From NCBI RefSeq assembly GCF_947487605.1, contig NZ_CANKXK010000001.1:186001-250000 (forward strand): a stretch of DNA of 64,000 nt. The letters are read 5' to 3'. Position numbers and translations under genes: made by a program. The notes under the pieces were generated by a model that saw nothing but the letters and a program-made list of their open reading frames with translations, was not told where the DNA came from and did no database searches. Each line of letters starts with the position of its first letter. The first letter of the stretch is position 1. Shown in pieces: positions 1 to 9,654 of this stretch. This DNA is from an uncultured Algibacter sp. (lineage in GTDB: Bacteria; Bacteroidota; Bacteroidia; Flavobacteriales; Flavobacteriaceae).

Positions 1-411
1 AAAAGAACTACTTCCGACACTTCTTTTGCTAATAAAATTAAAGCAAATTGGAAAGCTATTTTGACAAGTGGTGATATACCTCCTCCTGATAAAAAATCAA
101 CTATGGAATATTTTTTAAAAGATGCTAAAGTTTTTACAGAAAGAGGTGGAAACCTTATTTTATTACGCTGTCCATCGTCGGGTTTTATGAGAGGTGGAGA
201 AGCGAAGTTCTTACCTCGACAAGATTTTTGGGAAGACTTAGTACAACAATCAAATTTACCTGCCTACCACTTTGAAGATTATGAGCAATTCAAAAACTTA
301 AATTGTCCCGAATGGTCTCATTTGTCAGCAGAAGATGCCACGTTTTTTACTGCTGAATTGGCAAAGATTATGCTTAAAGACGGTGTAATTACTAACCATA
401 AAACCAACTAA
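1..411 (+). CDS. C-terminal part of an SGNH-hydrolase-like protein (5' end outside window)
   Basis: The frame is open from the first base of the window to TAA at 409-411, so the start lies upstream and about 136 residues are visible. The visible part has alternating strand/helix character (NLILLRCPSSGF) and ends in PEWSHLSAEDA, where the His sits as the catalytic His of SGNH/GDSL-type hydrolases usually does near the C-terminus. The stop is 2 bp before the next ATG, so it is translationally linked to an AlgI-type MBOAT gene. Secreted or membrane-anchored SGNH-like partners (AlgJ/AlgX/DltD type) commonly accompany MBOAT O-acyltransferases in exopolysaccharide acetylation. The assignment rests on that neighbour and the His motif; the nucleophile region is not visible. 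Confidence 0.55.
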   Translation, partial: KRTTSDTSFANKIKANWKAILTSGDIPPPDKKSTMEYFLKDAKVFTERGGNLILLRCPSSGFMRGGEAKFLPRQDFWEDLVQQSNLPAYHFEDYEQFKNLNCPEWSHLSAEDATFFTAELAKIMLKDGVITNHKTN

Positions 412-413
412 TC

Positions 414-1829
414 ATGCTATTTAACTCATTAAGTTTCGTATTGTTTTTAGTTATAGTTCTAGCATTATACTATTCTAAAATTTTTAATTGGACTGGTAAG
501 AAGCGTATGCTGTTGTTATCCAGTTATGTGTTTTATGGCATGTGGAATCCTCCTCTAGTCATTTTACTTTGGATATCAACCATTGTCGATTGGACTGCTG
601 GTAAAAGGTTAGCAGTTGAAGACAATCAGAAAAAAAGAAAAATATGGTTACTACTTAGCATGTTTGTTAATCTTGGCTTTTTAGCTTTCTTTAAGTATGG
701 TGATTTCCTTCTTGAAAATTTTGTGGTTGTTATGAACAGCATCGGCATAGACTTTAAAGCAAGACCAATGGATATAATACTCCCTATGGGTATATCATTT
801 TACACCTTTCAAACCATGTCTTATACCATAGATATGTATAAGCGTAAAATAGAACCTGCAAGAACATTTCTAGATTTTGCATTGTATGTAACCTTCTTTC
901 CACAGTTAGTTGCTGGACCAATTGTACGCGCTAAAGATTTAATAACGCAGTTTTATGAAGAAAAGAAAGCAACCACGAATCAATTTATTTGGGGTTTATT
1001 TCTTTTAACAATAGGATTGTTTCAAAAGGTTGTTATGGCAGACACACTGCTAGCAGACACATCTGATGCTGTTTTTGGCTCTAGTAAATTACTACATGGT
1101 ATTGATGCTTGGATAGGTACTATCGCTTTTTCAGGACAAATATTCTTTGATTTTGCTGGGTATTCTACATGTGCCATTGGCATCGCGTTAATACTAGGTA
1201 TTATTTTACCAGACAACTTTAGATACCCTTATGCGTCATTAGGCTTTTCAGATTTATGGAAACGTTGGCATATTTCACTTTCGTCATGGCTTAAGGATTA
1301 CTTGTACATTCCTTTAGGCGGTAACCGTCATGGTATTACTAGAATGTACGTTGCTTTAATGTTAACTATGCTTTTAGGAGGATTATGGCACGGAGCCGCT
1401 TGGACTTTTATGGTTTGGGGTGGTTTACATGGCACCTACCTAATCCTTGAAAGACTACAGCGTAGATATCTACCTTTTAAAATAACTAAATGGAATGGCA
1501 TATTTCTCGCATTTATAACGTTTTCCTGTGTTAATATTACTTGGGTGTTTTTTAGAGCTCGTGAGTTTAAAACAGCTTGGAATATGATAAAATCTATGTT
1601 CTATATGCAAACAGATGGCGAAAAGATTTTAAGTTCTTTTGATATATTAAAAGTAAGTGTGGTGATAGCCATTTTGTTTCTATGCCATTGGGTTATGCGA
1701 AATACTTCTATGAAAGAAGTATCTTTAAAAACATCTCCTTATGTTCTAGGATTAGTATGGGCAATTATGACCTTCTTAATAATCATAGCTCAAGGTAGTG
1801 GCGAACAGTTTATTTATTTTCAGTTTTAA
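414..1829 (+). CDS. MBOAT-family O-acyltransferase (AlgI-like)
   Basis: 471 residues, normal length for AlgI-like membrane-bound O-acyltransferases, with about ten hydrophobic segments. The family core is clear: RWHISLSSWLKDYLYIPLGG at about residues 284-303, followed by GGLWHGAAWTFMVWGGLHG (about 323-341) with the conserved membrane His residues. Proteins of this type move acyl groups, usually acetyl, across the inner membrane onto extracellular polysaccharide or cell-wall polymers together with a periplasmic SGNH partner, which the preceding truncated gene probably is (2 bp gap). The acceptor polymer cannot be told from the sequence. ATG at 414 is the only good start. Confidence 0.93.
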   Translation: MLFNSLSFVLFLVIVLALYYSKIFNWTGKKRMLLLSSYVFYGMWNPPLVILLWISTIVDWTAGKRLAVEDNQKKRKIWLLLSMFVNLGFLAFFKYGDFLLENFVVVMNSIGIDFKARPMDIILPMGISFYTFQTMSYTIDMYKRKIEPARTFLDFALYVTFFPQLVAGPIVRAKDLITQFYEEKKATTNQFIWGLFLLTIGLFQKVVMADTLLADTSDAVFGSSKLLHGIDAWIGTIAFSGQIFFDFAGYSTCAIGIALILGIILPDNFRYPYASLGFSDLWKRWHISLSSWLKDYLYIPLGGNRHGITRMYVALMLTMLLGGLWHGAAWTFMVWGGLHGTYLILERLQRRYLPFKITKWNGIFLAFITFSCVNITWVFFRAREFKTAWNMIKSMFYMQTDGEKILSSFDILKVSVVIAILFLCHWVMRNTSMKEVSLKTSPYVLGLVWAIMTFLIIIAQGSGEQFIYFQF

Positions 1830-1842
1830 AATTTCAAATTAT

Positions 1843-3126
1843 ATGAAAAAAAGTCCATTTTTAATTCTCATCCTTTTCATCACGATCAACTTGTTTGGTC
1901 AAACTAAAATTATAAAAGCAAAAGCTTTTCTAAATGTACGAACAGGACAATTAGTTGAACCTGCAATATTAGTAATTGAAAATAATTTTATTTCAGCAAT
2001 CAATCCAGTATCATTACCCAGTAATACAGAAATTATAGACTTAAGTGATAAATTCTTATTACCTGGACTAATGGATATGCATGTTCATTTAGACCTAGAC
2101 TTCATAAAGAATTATCAATTTTTATCAGTAACAGAAAGTGGTAGCGATGCTGTATTGAGAGGTACTAAAAATGCGAAGAAGACACTTATGGCTGGTTTTA
2201 CAACCATAAGAAATATTGGACAAACTCACCCAACTAAAGAATTAATTGGTGTATCACTTGCAAAAGCATCTGATGCTGGATGGATAGAAGCTCCTAGAAT
2301 AATTCCCTGCGGACATATGATAGGCATTTCTGGTGGACATGCAGATATATCAATGATGGGAGGCTTTGCAGAAGGTGTTTACGATTTAGGCTATGAAAAT
2401 GGAATGATTAATGGTAAAGATGAAGCCCTTAAAGCTGTGAGGTATCAAATTAAGTATGGCGCAAAGGCTATTAAAATAATGGCAACAGCTGGTGTATTGT
2501 CTTTAGAAGAATCTATAGGGGCACAACAAATGACAAATGAAGAAATGCAAATTGTTGTTGAAGAAGCTCATAGGCACGGCATTACTGTTGGTGCACATGC
2601 TCATGGTACCGAAGGTATTATAGCTGCCATAAATTCTGGTGTTAATTCTATTGAACACGGTTCTCTTTTAAATGATGAAGCTATAGCTCTTATGAAAGAT
2701 AAAGGGACTTTTTTAGTTCCTACGACTGGATTAGTAGATAAAATTACAAGTGGTTATGACAAAATGGATATTCGTTTAGTTAAAAAGGCTAAATATATTT
2801 TACCTTTAGCTAAAGAGAGCGTAAAAAATGCTATAAAATCTGGAGTAAACATTGCTTTAGGAACAGATGCGCCATTAATTCCACATGGTAAGAATATTGA
2901 AGAATTATTTGCGATGATGGACAGAGGAATGTCTGAAATTGATGCTATCCAATCTGCCACCATAAATGCTGCAGCCTTATTAGAACTTAGTGATCGTGGA
3001 GAGCTAAAAACTGGGTATTTGGCAGATATTATTGCAGTAGACGACAACCCATTGAAAAACATTAATACTTTAGCAACTGTTAAATTTGTTATGAAAGATG
3101 GCGTAGTATACAAATTAGAAAATTAA
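1843..3126 (+). CDS. Secreted amidohydrolase family protein (imidazolonepropionase/prolidase-like)
   Basis: 427 residues. The ATG at 1843 is preferred over an upstream GTG at 1798 because it opens a clean signal peptide (MKKSPFLILILFITINLFGQ) and avoids overlapping the MBOAT gene. Metal-dependent amidohydrolase motifs follow in order: HVH at residues 80-82, KIMATAG near 210 with the Lys likely carboxylated, HAHG near 247, EHG near 268 and GTDAP near 340. The fold is a TIM barrel with a small composite domain contributed by both ends. Secreted relatives cleave Xaa-Pro dipeptides or cyclic amides; the substrate here is not evident. It starts 13 bp after the MBOAT stop and is followed 6 bp later by the next gene, so it probably shares a transcript. 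Confidence 0.88.
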   Translation: MKKSPFLILILFITINLFGQTKIIKAKAFLNVRTGQLVEPAILVIENNFISAINPVSLPSNTEIIDLSDKFLLPGLMDMHVHLDLDFIKNYQFLSVTESGSDAVLRGTKNAKKTLMAGFTTIRNIGQTHPTKELIGVSLAKASDAGWIEAPRIIPCGHMIGISGGHADISMMGGFAEGVYDLGYENGMINGKDEALKAVRYQIKYGAKAIKIMATAGVLSLEESIGAQQMTNEEMQIVVEEAHRHGITVGAHAHGTEGIIAAINSGVNSIEHGSLLNDEAIALMKDKGTFLVPTTGLVDKITSGYDKMDIRLVKKAKYILPLAKESVKNAIKSGVNIALGTDAPLIPHGKNIEELFAMMDRGMSEIDAIQSATINAAALLELSDRGELKTGYLADIIAVDDNPLKNINTLATVKFVMKDGVVYKLEN

Positions 3127-3132
3127 CTAATT

Positions 3133-4314
3133 ATGGCTTTGGTAAAATCTACAAGAATAGAATCTATAGATATTCTAAGAGGGTTAGTTATGGTTATTAT
3201 GGCACTAGATCATACAAGAGATTACTTTCATTATGACGCCGCCCTAAATGATCCTACTAATTTAGAAACAACAACGCCTTATTTATTCTTTACACGTTTT
3301 ATTACACATTATTGTGCTCCTGTTTTTGTGTTTTTAGCAGGTACATCAGCTTTTTTATATGGTAGTAATAAAACCAAACCTAAGCTTTTTAAATTTTTAT
3401 TTACTCGTGGTATATGGCTTATAGTTTTAGAAATATTTTTAAACAACCTTCTATGGTTTTTTGATCTCTCTTATAGTTTTGTTCTTCTTCAAGTTATTTG
3501 GGCTATTGGAGTAAGCATGATATGTCTATCTTTCCTTGTTTTTCTGCCAAAAAAAGTAATTGCGGCTATAGGATTAATTTTAATTTCTGGGCACAATTTA
3601 CTGGACGGTATTACAATGCAAGGTAATAGTATAAGCGCATTACTATGGTATATGTTACATCAACCCAATGGGTTTACACTATATGATAATCATTATATAT
3701 TTTTCGGTTATCCTGTAATCCCTTGGATTGGTCTTATTGCTTTGGGGTATTGCTTAGGGTCATTATATACCAGAGGTTTTGATGTTACAATTCGGAAGAA
3801 ATGGCTACTTAGACTAGGCATTACTAGCATTCTATTGTTTTTTACTATTCGAGGTATTAATATTTATGGTGATTTAGCTCCTTGGTCGGTTCAAAATACT
3901 TCTGCCAAAACAATAATGGCTTTTTTAAATGTTACCAAATATCCTCCTTCCTTATCTTATGTTTTAATAACTATGGGCCCTGCTTTATTTTTTTTATATA
4001 CTATAGAGCGTGTAAAGAATGGGGTAACAGATATCCTTTTAGTATTTGGAAGGGTACCTCTGTTTTATTATTTCCTTCATATTCTAGTTATTCATATAGG
4101 GGCCATTCTGGGTGTTATTTTGTTAAATGATAACTGGCAAGAATTATTAAATATTTCACAAAATCCAATTGCTGGTCTAGCAAAGCATGGTTATTCACTT
4201 TTTACAGTTTATATTGTCTGGATGATAATTATTACTCTGCTCTATTTCCCAAGTAAAAAATACATGACATATAAAGCGAATAATAAAGATAAATGGTGGC
4301 TAAGCTATTTATAA
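3133..4314 (+). CDS. DUF1624 / heparan-alpha-glucosaminide N-acetyltransferase-like membrane protein
   Basis: 393 residues with about ten membrane segments. The N-terminus RIESIDILRGLVMVIMALDH is the signature of the DUF1624 group, related to the catalytic region of lysosomal HGSNAT and to acyltransferase-3-like membrane proteins; the conserved DH follows it. The family is thought to transfer acyl groups across the membrane, but bacterial members are mostly uncharacterised. It begins 6 bp after the amidohydrolase stop and ends 12 bp before the APC permease, so this looks like one co-transcribed block. With the MBOAT gene upstream there are two membrane acyltransferase-like proteins in 4 kb; whether they share a pathway is unknown. 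Confidence 0.85.
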   Translation: MALVKSTRIESIDILRGLVMVIMALDHTRDYFHYDAALNDPTNLETTTPYLFFTRFITHYCAPVFVFLAGTSAFLYGSNKTKPKLFKFLFTRGIWLIVLEIFLNNLLWFFDLSYSFVLLQVIWAIGVSMICLSFLVFLPKKVIAAIGLILISGHNLLDGITMQGNSISALLWYMLHQPNGFTLYDNHYIFFGYPVIPWIGLIALGYCLGSLYTRGFDVTIRKKWLLRLGITSILLFFTIRGINIYGDLAPWSVQNTSAKTIMAFLNVTKYPPSLSYVLITMGPALFFLYTIERVKNGVTDILLVFGRVPLFYYFLHILVIHIGAILGVILLNDNWQELLNISQNPIAGLAKHGYSLFTVYIVWMIIITLLYFPSKKYMTYKANNKDKWWLSYL

Positions 4315-4326
4315 AATTTTGATGAA

Positions 4327-5622
4327 ATGATTAAAAACGATGGTTTAAAACGACGCATAGGCACATTAGGTTTATCTGCTAACATTATAAACATTATTAT
4401 TGGTGCTGGTATATTTGCGCTTCCAGCCATAATAGCTTCCAAGATGGGTGCGTCAAGCCTTATCGCTTACCTTTTTTGTGGTATTCTAATCGCATTGGTA
4501 ATGCTTTGTTTTGCTGAAGCTGGTAGTAAAGTCACCAATACTGGTGGTCCATACACTTATATTGAAACTGCTTTTGGTGACTATGCTGGATTTCTTGGGG
4601 GTGTATTTGTGATGATAAGTGCACTCTTTGCTGATGCTGCCGTTTCAAATGCCTTAATTAACATGTTAGCGACGGCTAATCCTTTTTTTGAAATTGAATG
4701 GGTTCGATTATCCTTTCTTTTTATCATATTTTTTGGTTTTGCTTTTATAAATATTCTTGGATTAAAACAAGGCATTGGATTAGTGAAGTTTAACACCTTA
4801 ACTAAACTCGTTCCGTTACTTATACTAGTTATTTTAGGATGGAAAGGCGTCTCATTTAATAATTTATCTATAGATTCCTTACCAAGTATAAAAACATTAG
4901 GAGAAACATCTCTTATTCTGTTTTTTGCTTTTCAAGGAGCCGAAACAGGCTTAATTGTTGGTGGTGAAGTTATCAATCCAAAGCGTACTGTTCCCAAAGC
5001 TATATTTATTAGCATTTTTGTTGTTGTAATATTATATATTCTAATCCAAACCGTTTCACAAGGTGTTTTAGGCAGTGACTTGGCAACCTTTACAGCAACA
5101 CCATTAGCAGAAACTGCTAGAGCAGCATTAGGACCAATTGGTTATACAATATTATTCTTTGGAGCTATCATATCCATGTTTGGGTACTTAAGTGGTTCCA
5201 TACTCAATAATCCTCGTGTAGTTTATGCTCTAGCTAGGGATAAAGTAATACCTGTAAAATCATTAGCAAATCTTCATAAATCGTTCGCTACGCCTCACAT
5301 AGCTATTATTGTTTATGCCTTCATTGTTTTTATTATCGCAGCTAGTGGTAGTTTTGAAAAATTAGCCATTATTGCTAGTAGTTCGATGCTAATTGTATAT
5401 TTAGCCGTAGCATTATCAGTCATAAAACTGCGTAAAACTCATAAATCTCAAGAAGGGGAATTTAAAATACCAGGTGGGTTGTTAGTGCCTATATTAGCAA
5501 TAATGGTTATTCTATATTTTTTATATAATATGTCTTCAAAAGAAATGATTGCAACAATCATAGGTATCGCATTACTAACGATTCTATTTGGTATTATTAA
5601 ATTTATAAAAAAACGTGTCTAA
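4327..5622 (+). CDS. APC-family amino acid permease
   Basis: 431 residues and about 12 hydrophobic segments, the usual APC layout. The first helix contains the broken-helix substrate motif (NIIIGAGIFALPA, about residues 22-34), and the segment near TNTGGPYTYIETAFGD (about 71-86) is the conserved loop of the AAT/APA group. Proteins of this family import or exchange amino acids at the inner membrane with protons or a second amino acid; the substrate cannot be assigned. Twelve bp separate it from the DUF1624 gene, and no terminator is evident between them. Confidence 0.9.
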   Translation: MIKNDGLKRRIGTLGLSANIINIIIGAGIFALPAIIASKMGASSLIAYLFCGILIALVMLCFAEAGSKVTNTGGPYTYIETAFGDYAGFLGGVFVMISALFADAAVSNALINMLATANPFFEIEWVRLSFLFIIFFGFAFINILGLKQGIGLVKFNTLTKLVPLLILVILGWKGVSFNNLSIDSLPSIKTLGETSLILFFAFQGAETGLIVGGEVINPKRTVPKAIFISIFVVVILYILIQTVSQGVLGSDLATFTATPLAETARAALGPIGYTILFFGAIISMFGYLSGSILNNPRVVYALARDKVIPVKSLANLHKSFATPHIAIIVYAFIVFIIAASGSFEKLAIIASSSMLIVYLAVALSVIKLRKTHKSQEGEFKIPGGLLVPILAIMVILYFLYNMSSKEMIATIIGIALLTILFGIIKFIKKRV

Positions 5623-5666
5623 GTATTTATTTTTATCTTAGTGCTATTATTAATTAGCTATTTGAA

Positions 5667-6596
5667 ATGCCTCCTACTTTTTCCTTTAAAAACTTTGTTT
5701 TACTGCTCACTTTTTTTTGCTACAATTTTATTGCCAATAGTCAAGAATTTGGATATAAAGAAGTACAATTAACCAATAATTCTTCAGATAATAGATATGC
5801 TAGTTATAATAAAGAAGGTACTATAATACTATTTGAATCAAATAGAACGGGTAAATGGCAATTATACACTATGGACATAAATGGTGAGCATCAAAAAAGG
5901 TTACTAACAAACTCATTTAATGATAGACGTCCAACTTGGCACCCATACAAGAATATCATTCTATTTGAATCGGACAGATTAGGCATGACCGAAATCTACA
6001 AACTTAATTTAGACAATTATAAAGTTTCTAAAATTCCTATACCTTTAGCTGGAAATAAATCGCGCGCTCAATACGCTCCCAATGGTGTTGAAATCGTTTT
6101 TAATTTAGAAGACCCAAAAGGCGATTTCGATATATACCATATTCATCAAAAAGGAAAGCGACCTAAAAAACTCATAGACGATAAGTACAATAATTTATAT
6201 CCGCAATTCTCGAGAAGAGGTAATTATTTTTTATACTATTCTAATAAAAATAATGAAAAAGAAACCGATGTAATTTATACGTATAATATTATTACAGAGG
6301 AACGTTCAAGACTTACTTATTTTAAAAATCATAGTAATTACGCTAAGCTTTCTAATAATAAATTAAGAGTTGTTTATTCTGCTACTGTGGGAAGTGGAAA
6401 ACCCGAAATTTATATTATGAAGCATGACGGCAAAAGTAAAAGACAAATAACCTTTAACGATGAAGTTGATATACTTCCTTCTTGGTCTCCAAAGGACATT
6501 AATTTATTAATATCCAGCACTAGAAATGGTTATTTTCAAATATGTAAAATCTTACTGAAAGAACCTCTGGAGGCTCCCGAAGAAACGAATGAATAG
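5667..6596 (+). CDS. Secreted PD40/TolB-like beta-propeller protein
   Basis: 309 residues. An N-terminal hydrophobic stretch ending LLTFFCYNFIANSQ is a signal peptide. Repeating blades follow, each with the form ...Y..YSKDGT.I.FESNR.G.WQLYTM: for example NRTGKWQLYTM, SDRLGMTEIYKL, ISSTRNGYFQICKI. This is the PD40 (WD40-like) repeat seen in TolB and in many Bacteroidota secreted proteins. Propellers of this sort bind partners or glycans; no catalytic residues are visible. It ends 5 bp from the convergent DinB-like gene, with no room for a separate terminator. A second PD40 protein lies at 51.3 kb. Confidence 0.82.
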   Translation: MPPTFSFKNFVLLLTFFCYNFIANSQEFGYKEVQLTNNSSDNRYASYNKEGTIILFESNRTGKWQLYTMDINGEHQKRLLTNSFNDRRPTWHPYKNIILFESDRLGMTEIYKLNLDNYKVSKIPIPLAGNKSRAQYAPNGVEIVFNLEDPKGDFDIYHIHQKGKRPKKLIDDKYNNLYPQFSRRGNYFLYYSNKNNEKETDVIYTYNIITEERSRLTYFKNHSNYAKLSNNKLRVVYSATVGSGKPEIYIMKHDGKSKRQITFNDEVDILPSWSPKDINLLISSTRNGYFQICKILLKEPLEAPEETNE

Positions 6597-6601
6597 AATA
6601 C

Positions 6602-7159
6602 TCAATCTCTAAGTTTTCCAGCAAAAACACTAACATTCGAATTAAAAGGATTACCAGAAGCACGCCTAAGTAAAACAATTTGACCAGTGTGCCACAATGC
6701 GTCTGATATTGGACCATTAATTAGATTCCAAAACGGAAATCTATTATTATCAAACTCAGATAAATCTTTACTCTTTAATAAAATATCTGAAGCTTTTTTA
6801 AAGTTTAATAAGGTTGCTTTTCGTTTCTCCTCGAAACTAACAAATTCTACTTCTTCTGTTTTACCTGTATCTTTCAATAAAGTTTTTAGTATAAAACTCG
6901 AAAGTCCATATAAATGATCGAGGTTTTCATTGGCTGTTCTACCTGTTTCACTTGGTTTATAAGCTAAATCGGTCTCTGTTAAACCTTCTGTTGCCCAATA
7001 ATATCTAAACCCTAAACCATCAACCATTCTAGCTGCTACAGCACCAGGTGTATATGTTTCAGGAGTAATAGAAATATCAGAGTAAGGTAATTCATTTTCA
7101 TCTTGAGCAAAAATTGTTACTGAAAGTAGTAAAACAAATAGCACTGTTAGTTTTTTCAT
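6602..7159 (-). CDS. Secreted DinB-family protein
   Basis: 185 residues: a signal peptide (MKKLTVLFVLLLSVTIFAQ) followed by a DinB-like four-helix domain. The first helix has GFRYYWATEGLTETDLAYKP and the second DHLYGLSSFILKTLL; ISDALWHTGQIVLLRR near residues 152-167 supplies the His typical of the DinB/YfiT metal-binding site. DinB-fold enzymes often act as thiol-dependent transferases, but exported members have no settled function. The neighbour upstream (M28 peptidase) ends 7 bp before this start, so the two form an operon. Confidence 0.8.
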   Translation of the reverse strand: MKKLTVLFVLLLSVTIFAQDENELPYSDISITPETYTPGAVAARMVDGLGFRYYWATEGLTETDLAYKPSETGRTANENLDHLYGLSSFILKTLLKDTGKTEEVEFVSFEEKRKATLLNFKKASDILLKSKDLSEFDNNRFPFWNLINGPISDALWHTGQIVLLRRASGNPFNSNVSVFAGKLRD

Positions 7160-7166
7160 TTTAATT

Positions 7167-8579
7167 CTAGTTTTTTATTGTTTCTAAATTTGAAATTGGA
7201 TTTACACCATACTTATCAAATAAATATACCAAAGAAGTCATTGTTGCAGCTCCTAATTCTAATTCTCTTTTATTAACCGCATCGAACGTATCATTACTAG
7301 CATGGTGATGATCGAAGTAGCGTTGTGAGTCTGGACGTAAACCTGCTAAAACCATAGCATCACTTTTTAAGGGTCCAATATCTGCTCCACCATAACCTTT
7401 TTCAAAATAATGAATTAAATATGGTTTGAATAAGGGTTTCCATTGTAAAACTTGATTAAAACTGGCATCATCACAATCAAAACTAAACCCTCTAGGAGTA
7501 AACCCTCCAGAATCACTCTCTAAAGCAAAAACATGTTTTTCGTTTTTCTGTTTACTTACCTCTGCATATTTATTGCCTCCACGCAAACCATTTTCCTCAT
7601 TCATAAACAAAACAACGCGAATACTTCGTTTTGGTTTAATGCCAACTTCTTTTAACAAGCGCAATACTTCCATAGATTGAACAACTCCTGCCCCATCGTC
7701 GTGTGAGCCATCACCTAGATCCCATGAATCTAAATGGCCACCAACGAGCATGTATTCGTTTGGAAACTCCGATCCTGTAATTTGACCAATAACATTATAA
7801 GACAAGACGTCTTTTAGCTGCTTACAACTTTGTTTAAAATAAAAGCTTATGGACTTATTTAACTTAAGCATAGCACTCAATAATTCAGCATCATTGGTAC
7901 TAATTGCTGCTGAAGGTATACGTTCACTTACTGGTAAATCATCATATGTCATCGCGCCTGTATGTGGTAAATCGTCAAGTCTCAAATTCATTGATCTAAC
8001 AATAACACCAACAGCACCATACTTTGCAGCTTCTACTGCCCCTTTATACCTTTGATCCACACAACCTCCATAAGCTTCAAACGTATGAATTAAATCTGGC
8101 TGCATCGGACGATTATAAAATACTATTTTGCCAGCTATTTTTTCTTCGCCAAGAATTGCCAATTCTTCAAAATTTTGAACTTCTACTACCTCTGCTTTTA
8201 AACCAAGTGATGGTGTTGAAACAGAACCACCTAATGCACATATATTAACTATAGATGTTTTACCAGAACCCGATTCGATATATGCATATTCCTTAGCCCC
8301 ACGAATCCATTTTGGCACCATTACTGGTTGTAACCAAACTTTATCTAAACCTAATTTTTCTAGTTCCTCCTTAGTCCATGCAACTGCCTTTTCTGCGCCA
8401 TAAGAGCCAGATAAGCGACTACCTATTTGATTGGATAAGAAATTTAACCAATGATAACTTTGCCCATTAGTTAAAGATGTTTTATAAATATCTTTAATAA
8501 CTTCTTCATCTGTTTGTGAAATAGAATTAAATGAAAATGTAAGAAAGCAAACTGCTATAAGTAATCTAAGATTTACCAT
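7167..8579 (-). CDS. Secreted M28-family zinc peptidase (carboxypeptidase Q-like)
   Basis: 470 residues with a signal peptide (ending SFNSISQ), a PA-like insert in the middle (VEVQNFEELAILGEEKIAGK) and an M28 catalytic domain. Co-catalytic zinc ligands and catalytic acids are visible: GGHLDSWDLGDGSHDDGAG (about 279-297), MNEENG (about 325-330), ALESDSGG and, near the end, the final His in YFDHHHASNDTFD. The arrangement is that of plasma-glutamate-carboxypeptidase-type aminopeptidases, which release N-terminal residues from short peptides. It probably works in the periplasm or outside the cell. It is the first gene of a two-gene operon with the DinB protein. Confidence 0.9.
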   Translation of the reverse strand: MVNLRLLIAVCFLTFSFNSISQTDEEVIKDIYKTSLTNGQSYHWLNFLSNQIGSRLSGSYGAEKAVAWTKEELEKLGLDKVWLQPVMVPKWIRGAKEYAYIESGSGKTSIVNICALGGSVSTPSLGLKAEVVEVQNFEELAILGEEKIAGKIVFYNRPMQPDLIHTFEAYGGCVDQRYKGAVEAAKYGAVGVIVRSMNLRLDDLPHTGAMTYDDLPVSERIPSAAISTNDAELLSAMLKLNKSISFYFKQSCKQLKDVLSYNVIGQITGSEFPNEYMLVGGHLDSWDLGDGSHDDGAGVVQSMEVLRLLKEVGIKPKRSIRVVLFMNEENGLRGGNKYAEVSKQKNEKHVFALESDSGGFTPRGFSFDCDDASFNQVLQWKPLFKPYLIHYFEKGYGGADIGPLKSDAMVLAGLRPDSQRYFDHHHASNDTFDAVNKRELELGAATMTSLVYLFDKYGVNPISNLETIKN

Positions 8580-8652
8580 AAAATATAACGTGAAATTTAA
8601 TGACTAAAATACCATTTTATAAAAGCTTTAGTCTAAAAGAAATCATAAAAAA

Positions 8653-9531
8653 CTACTCACTCATTAGTTGTTGCTTATACAATTCAATATTGGCCTTAAT
8701 ATCATCATCCAATTCAGGTTCTTGTATATCTGTATATGTACTAAGCGTATCGTATATTATTTTAGCTACTATATAGCGTGCCGTAGGTTTATCATCGGCT
8801 GGAATATTATACCAAGGAGCATGTTCTTTTGAGGTTCTATTAATGGCATCTTCATAGCAATCTTGGTATTTTTCCCATAGCCTACGTTCTTTTAAATCGC
8901 CTGGTGAAAATTTCCAATTCTTCTCTTGCTTCTCTAAGCGCCTTAAAAGACGATTTTTTTGTTCTTCTTTAGATAGGTTTAAAAAGAATTTAAAAATAAT
9001 GGTACCATTATCTGCTATATGTTTTTCAAAATTATTAATTTGTTCAAATCGCTTATCCCAAAAAGCGGCATTTATATCTTCAACCGAATTAACAGTTGGT
9101 ATGTTCTCCCCTAAAATATACTTTGGGTGTACACGAGTTACTAAAACATTCTCATAATGTGTTCTATTAAAAACTCCAAATTTACCACGTTCTGGAAGCA
9201 CAATATAATGACGCCACAGATAGTCGTGATTTAACTCCACTTCGGTTGGTACTTTAAAACTATGAACTTGAATACCTCGAACATTAAATTCTTTAAAAAC
9301 TTCTCTAACTAAGCTATCTTTTCCAGAAGTGTCCATCCCTTGTAAACATATAAGCACCGAATATTTACCGTGCGCATACATTGTATTCTGGAGTTTTCCT
9401 AGCTTCTTACTAACATCATTTAGTTCGTCTTCTATGATATTTTTAGAAGCTTCTAAATTGTAAGTTGATGATTGGGTTTTTATTTGAATTGGTGATTTTA
9501 TTTTAAATTCTTCAAGGTTTATTTTCTTCAT
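8653..9531 (-). CDS. Polyphosphate kinase 2 family protein
   Basis: 292 residues, typical for one-domain PPK2. The P-loop GMDTSGKDS is at residues 65-73, the lid/Walker B motif NRTHYE at 122-127, and the conserved VHSFKVPT and LPERGKFGVFNRTHYENV stretches lie where expected. PPK2 enzymes move phosphate between polyphosphate and nucleotides, many running in the direction that makes ADP or ATP from AMP or ADP. Substrate class (AMP, ADP or nucleoside diphosphate) cannot be fixed by eye. It stands alone on the minus strand, with about 70 bp on its downstream side and a divergent secreted-protein gene upstream. Confidence 0.92.
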   Translation of the reverse strand: MKKINLEEFKIKSPIQIKTQSSTYNLEASKNIIEDELNDVSKKLGKLQNTMYAHGKYSVLICLQGMDTSGKDSLVREVFKEFNVRGIQVHSFKVPTEVELNHDYLWRHYIVLPERGKFGVFNRTHYENVLVTRVHPKYILGENIPTVNSVEDINAAFWDKRFEQINNFEKHIADNGTIIFKFFLNLSKEEQKNRLLRRLEKQEKNWKFSPGDLKERRLWEKYQDCYEDAINRTSKEHAPWYNIPADDKPTARYIVAKIIYDTLSTYTDIQEPELDDDIKANIELYKQQLMSE

Positions 9532-9654
9532 AAGTATATTTCAATTTTAAAATTCTATAAATATACTAAATCCATTTTTTCGATGAAACACATGTGTTTT
9601 AACGATATTTTTAATACATTCGTCGTTAATTCATATAAACTTAACCTAATTATT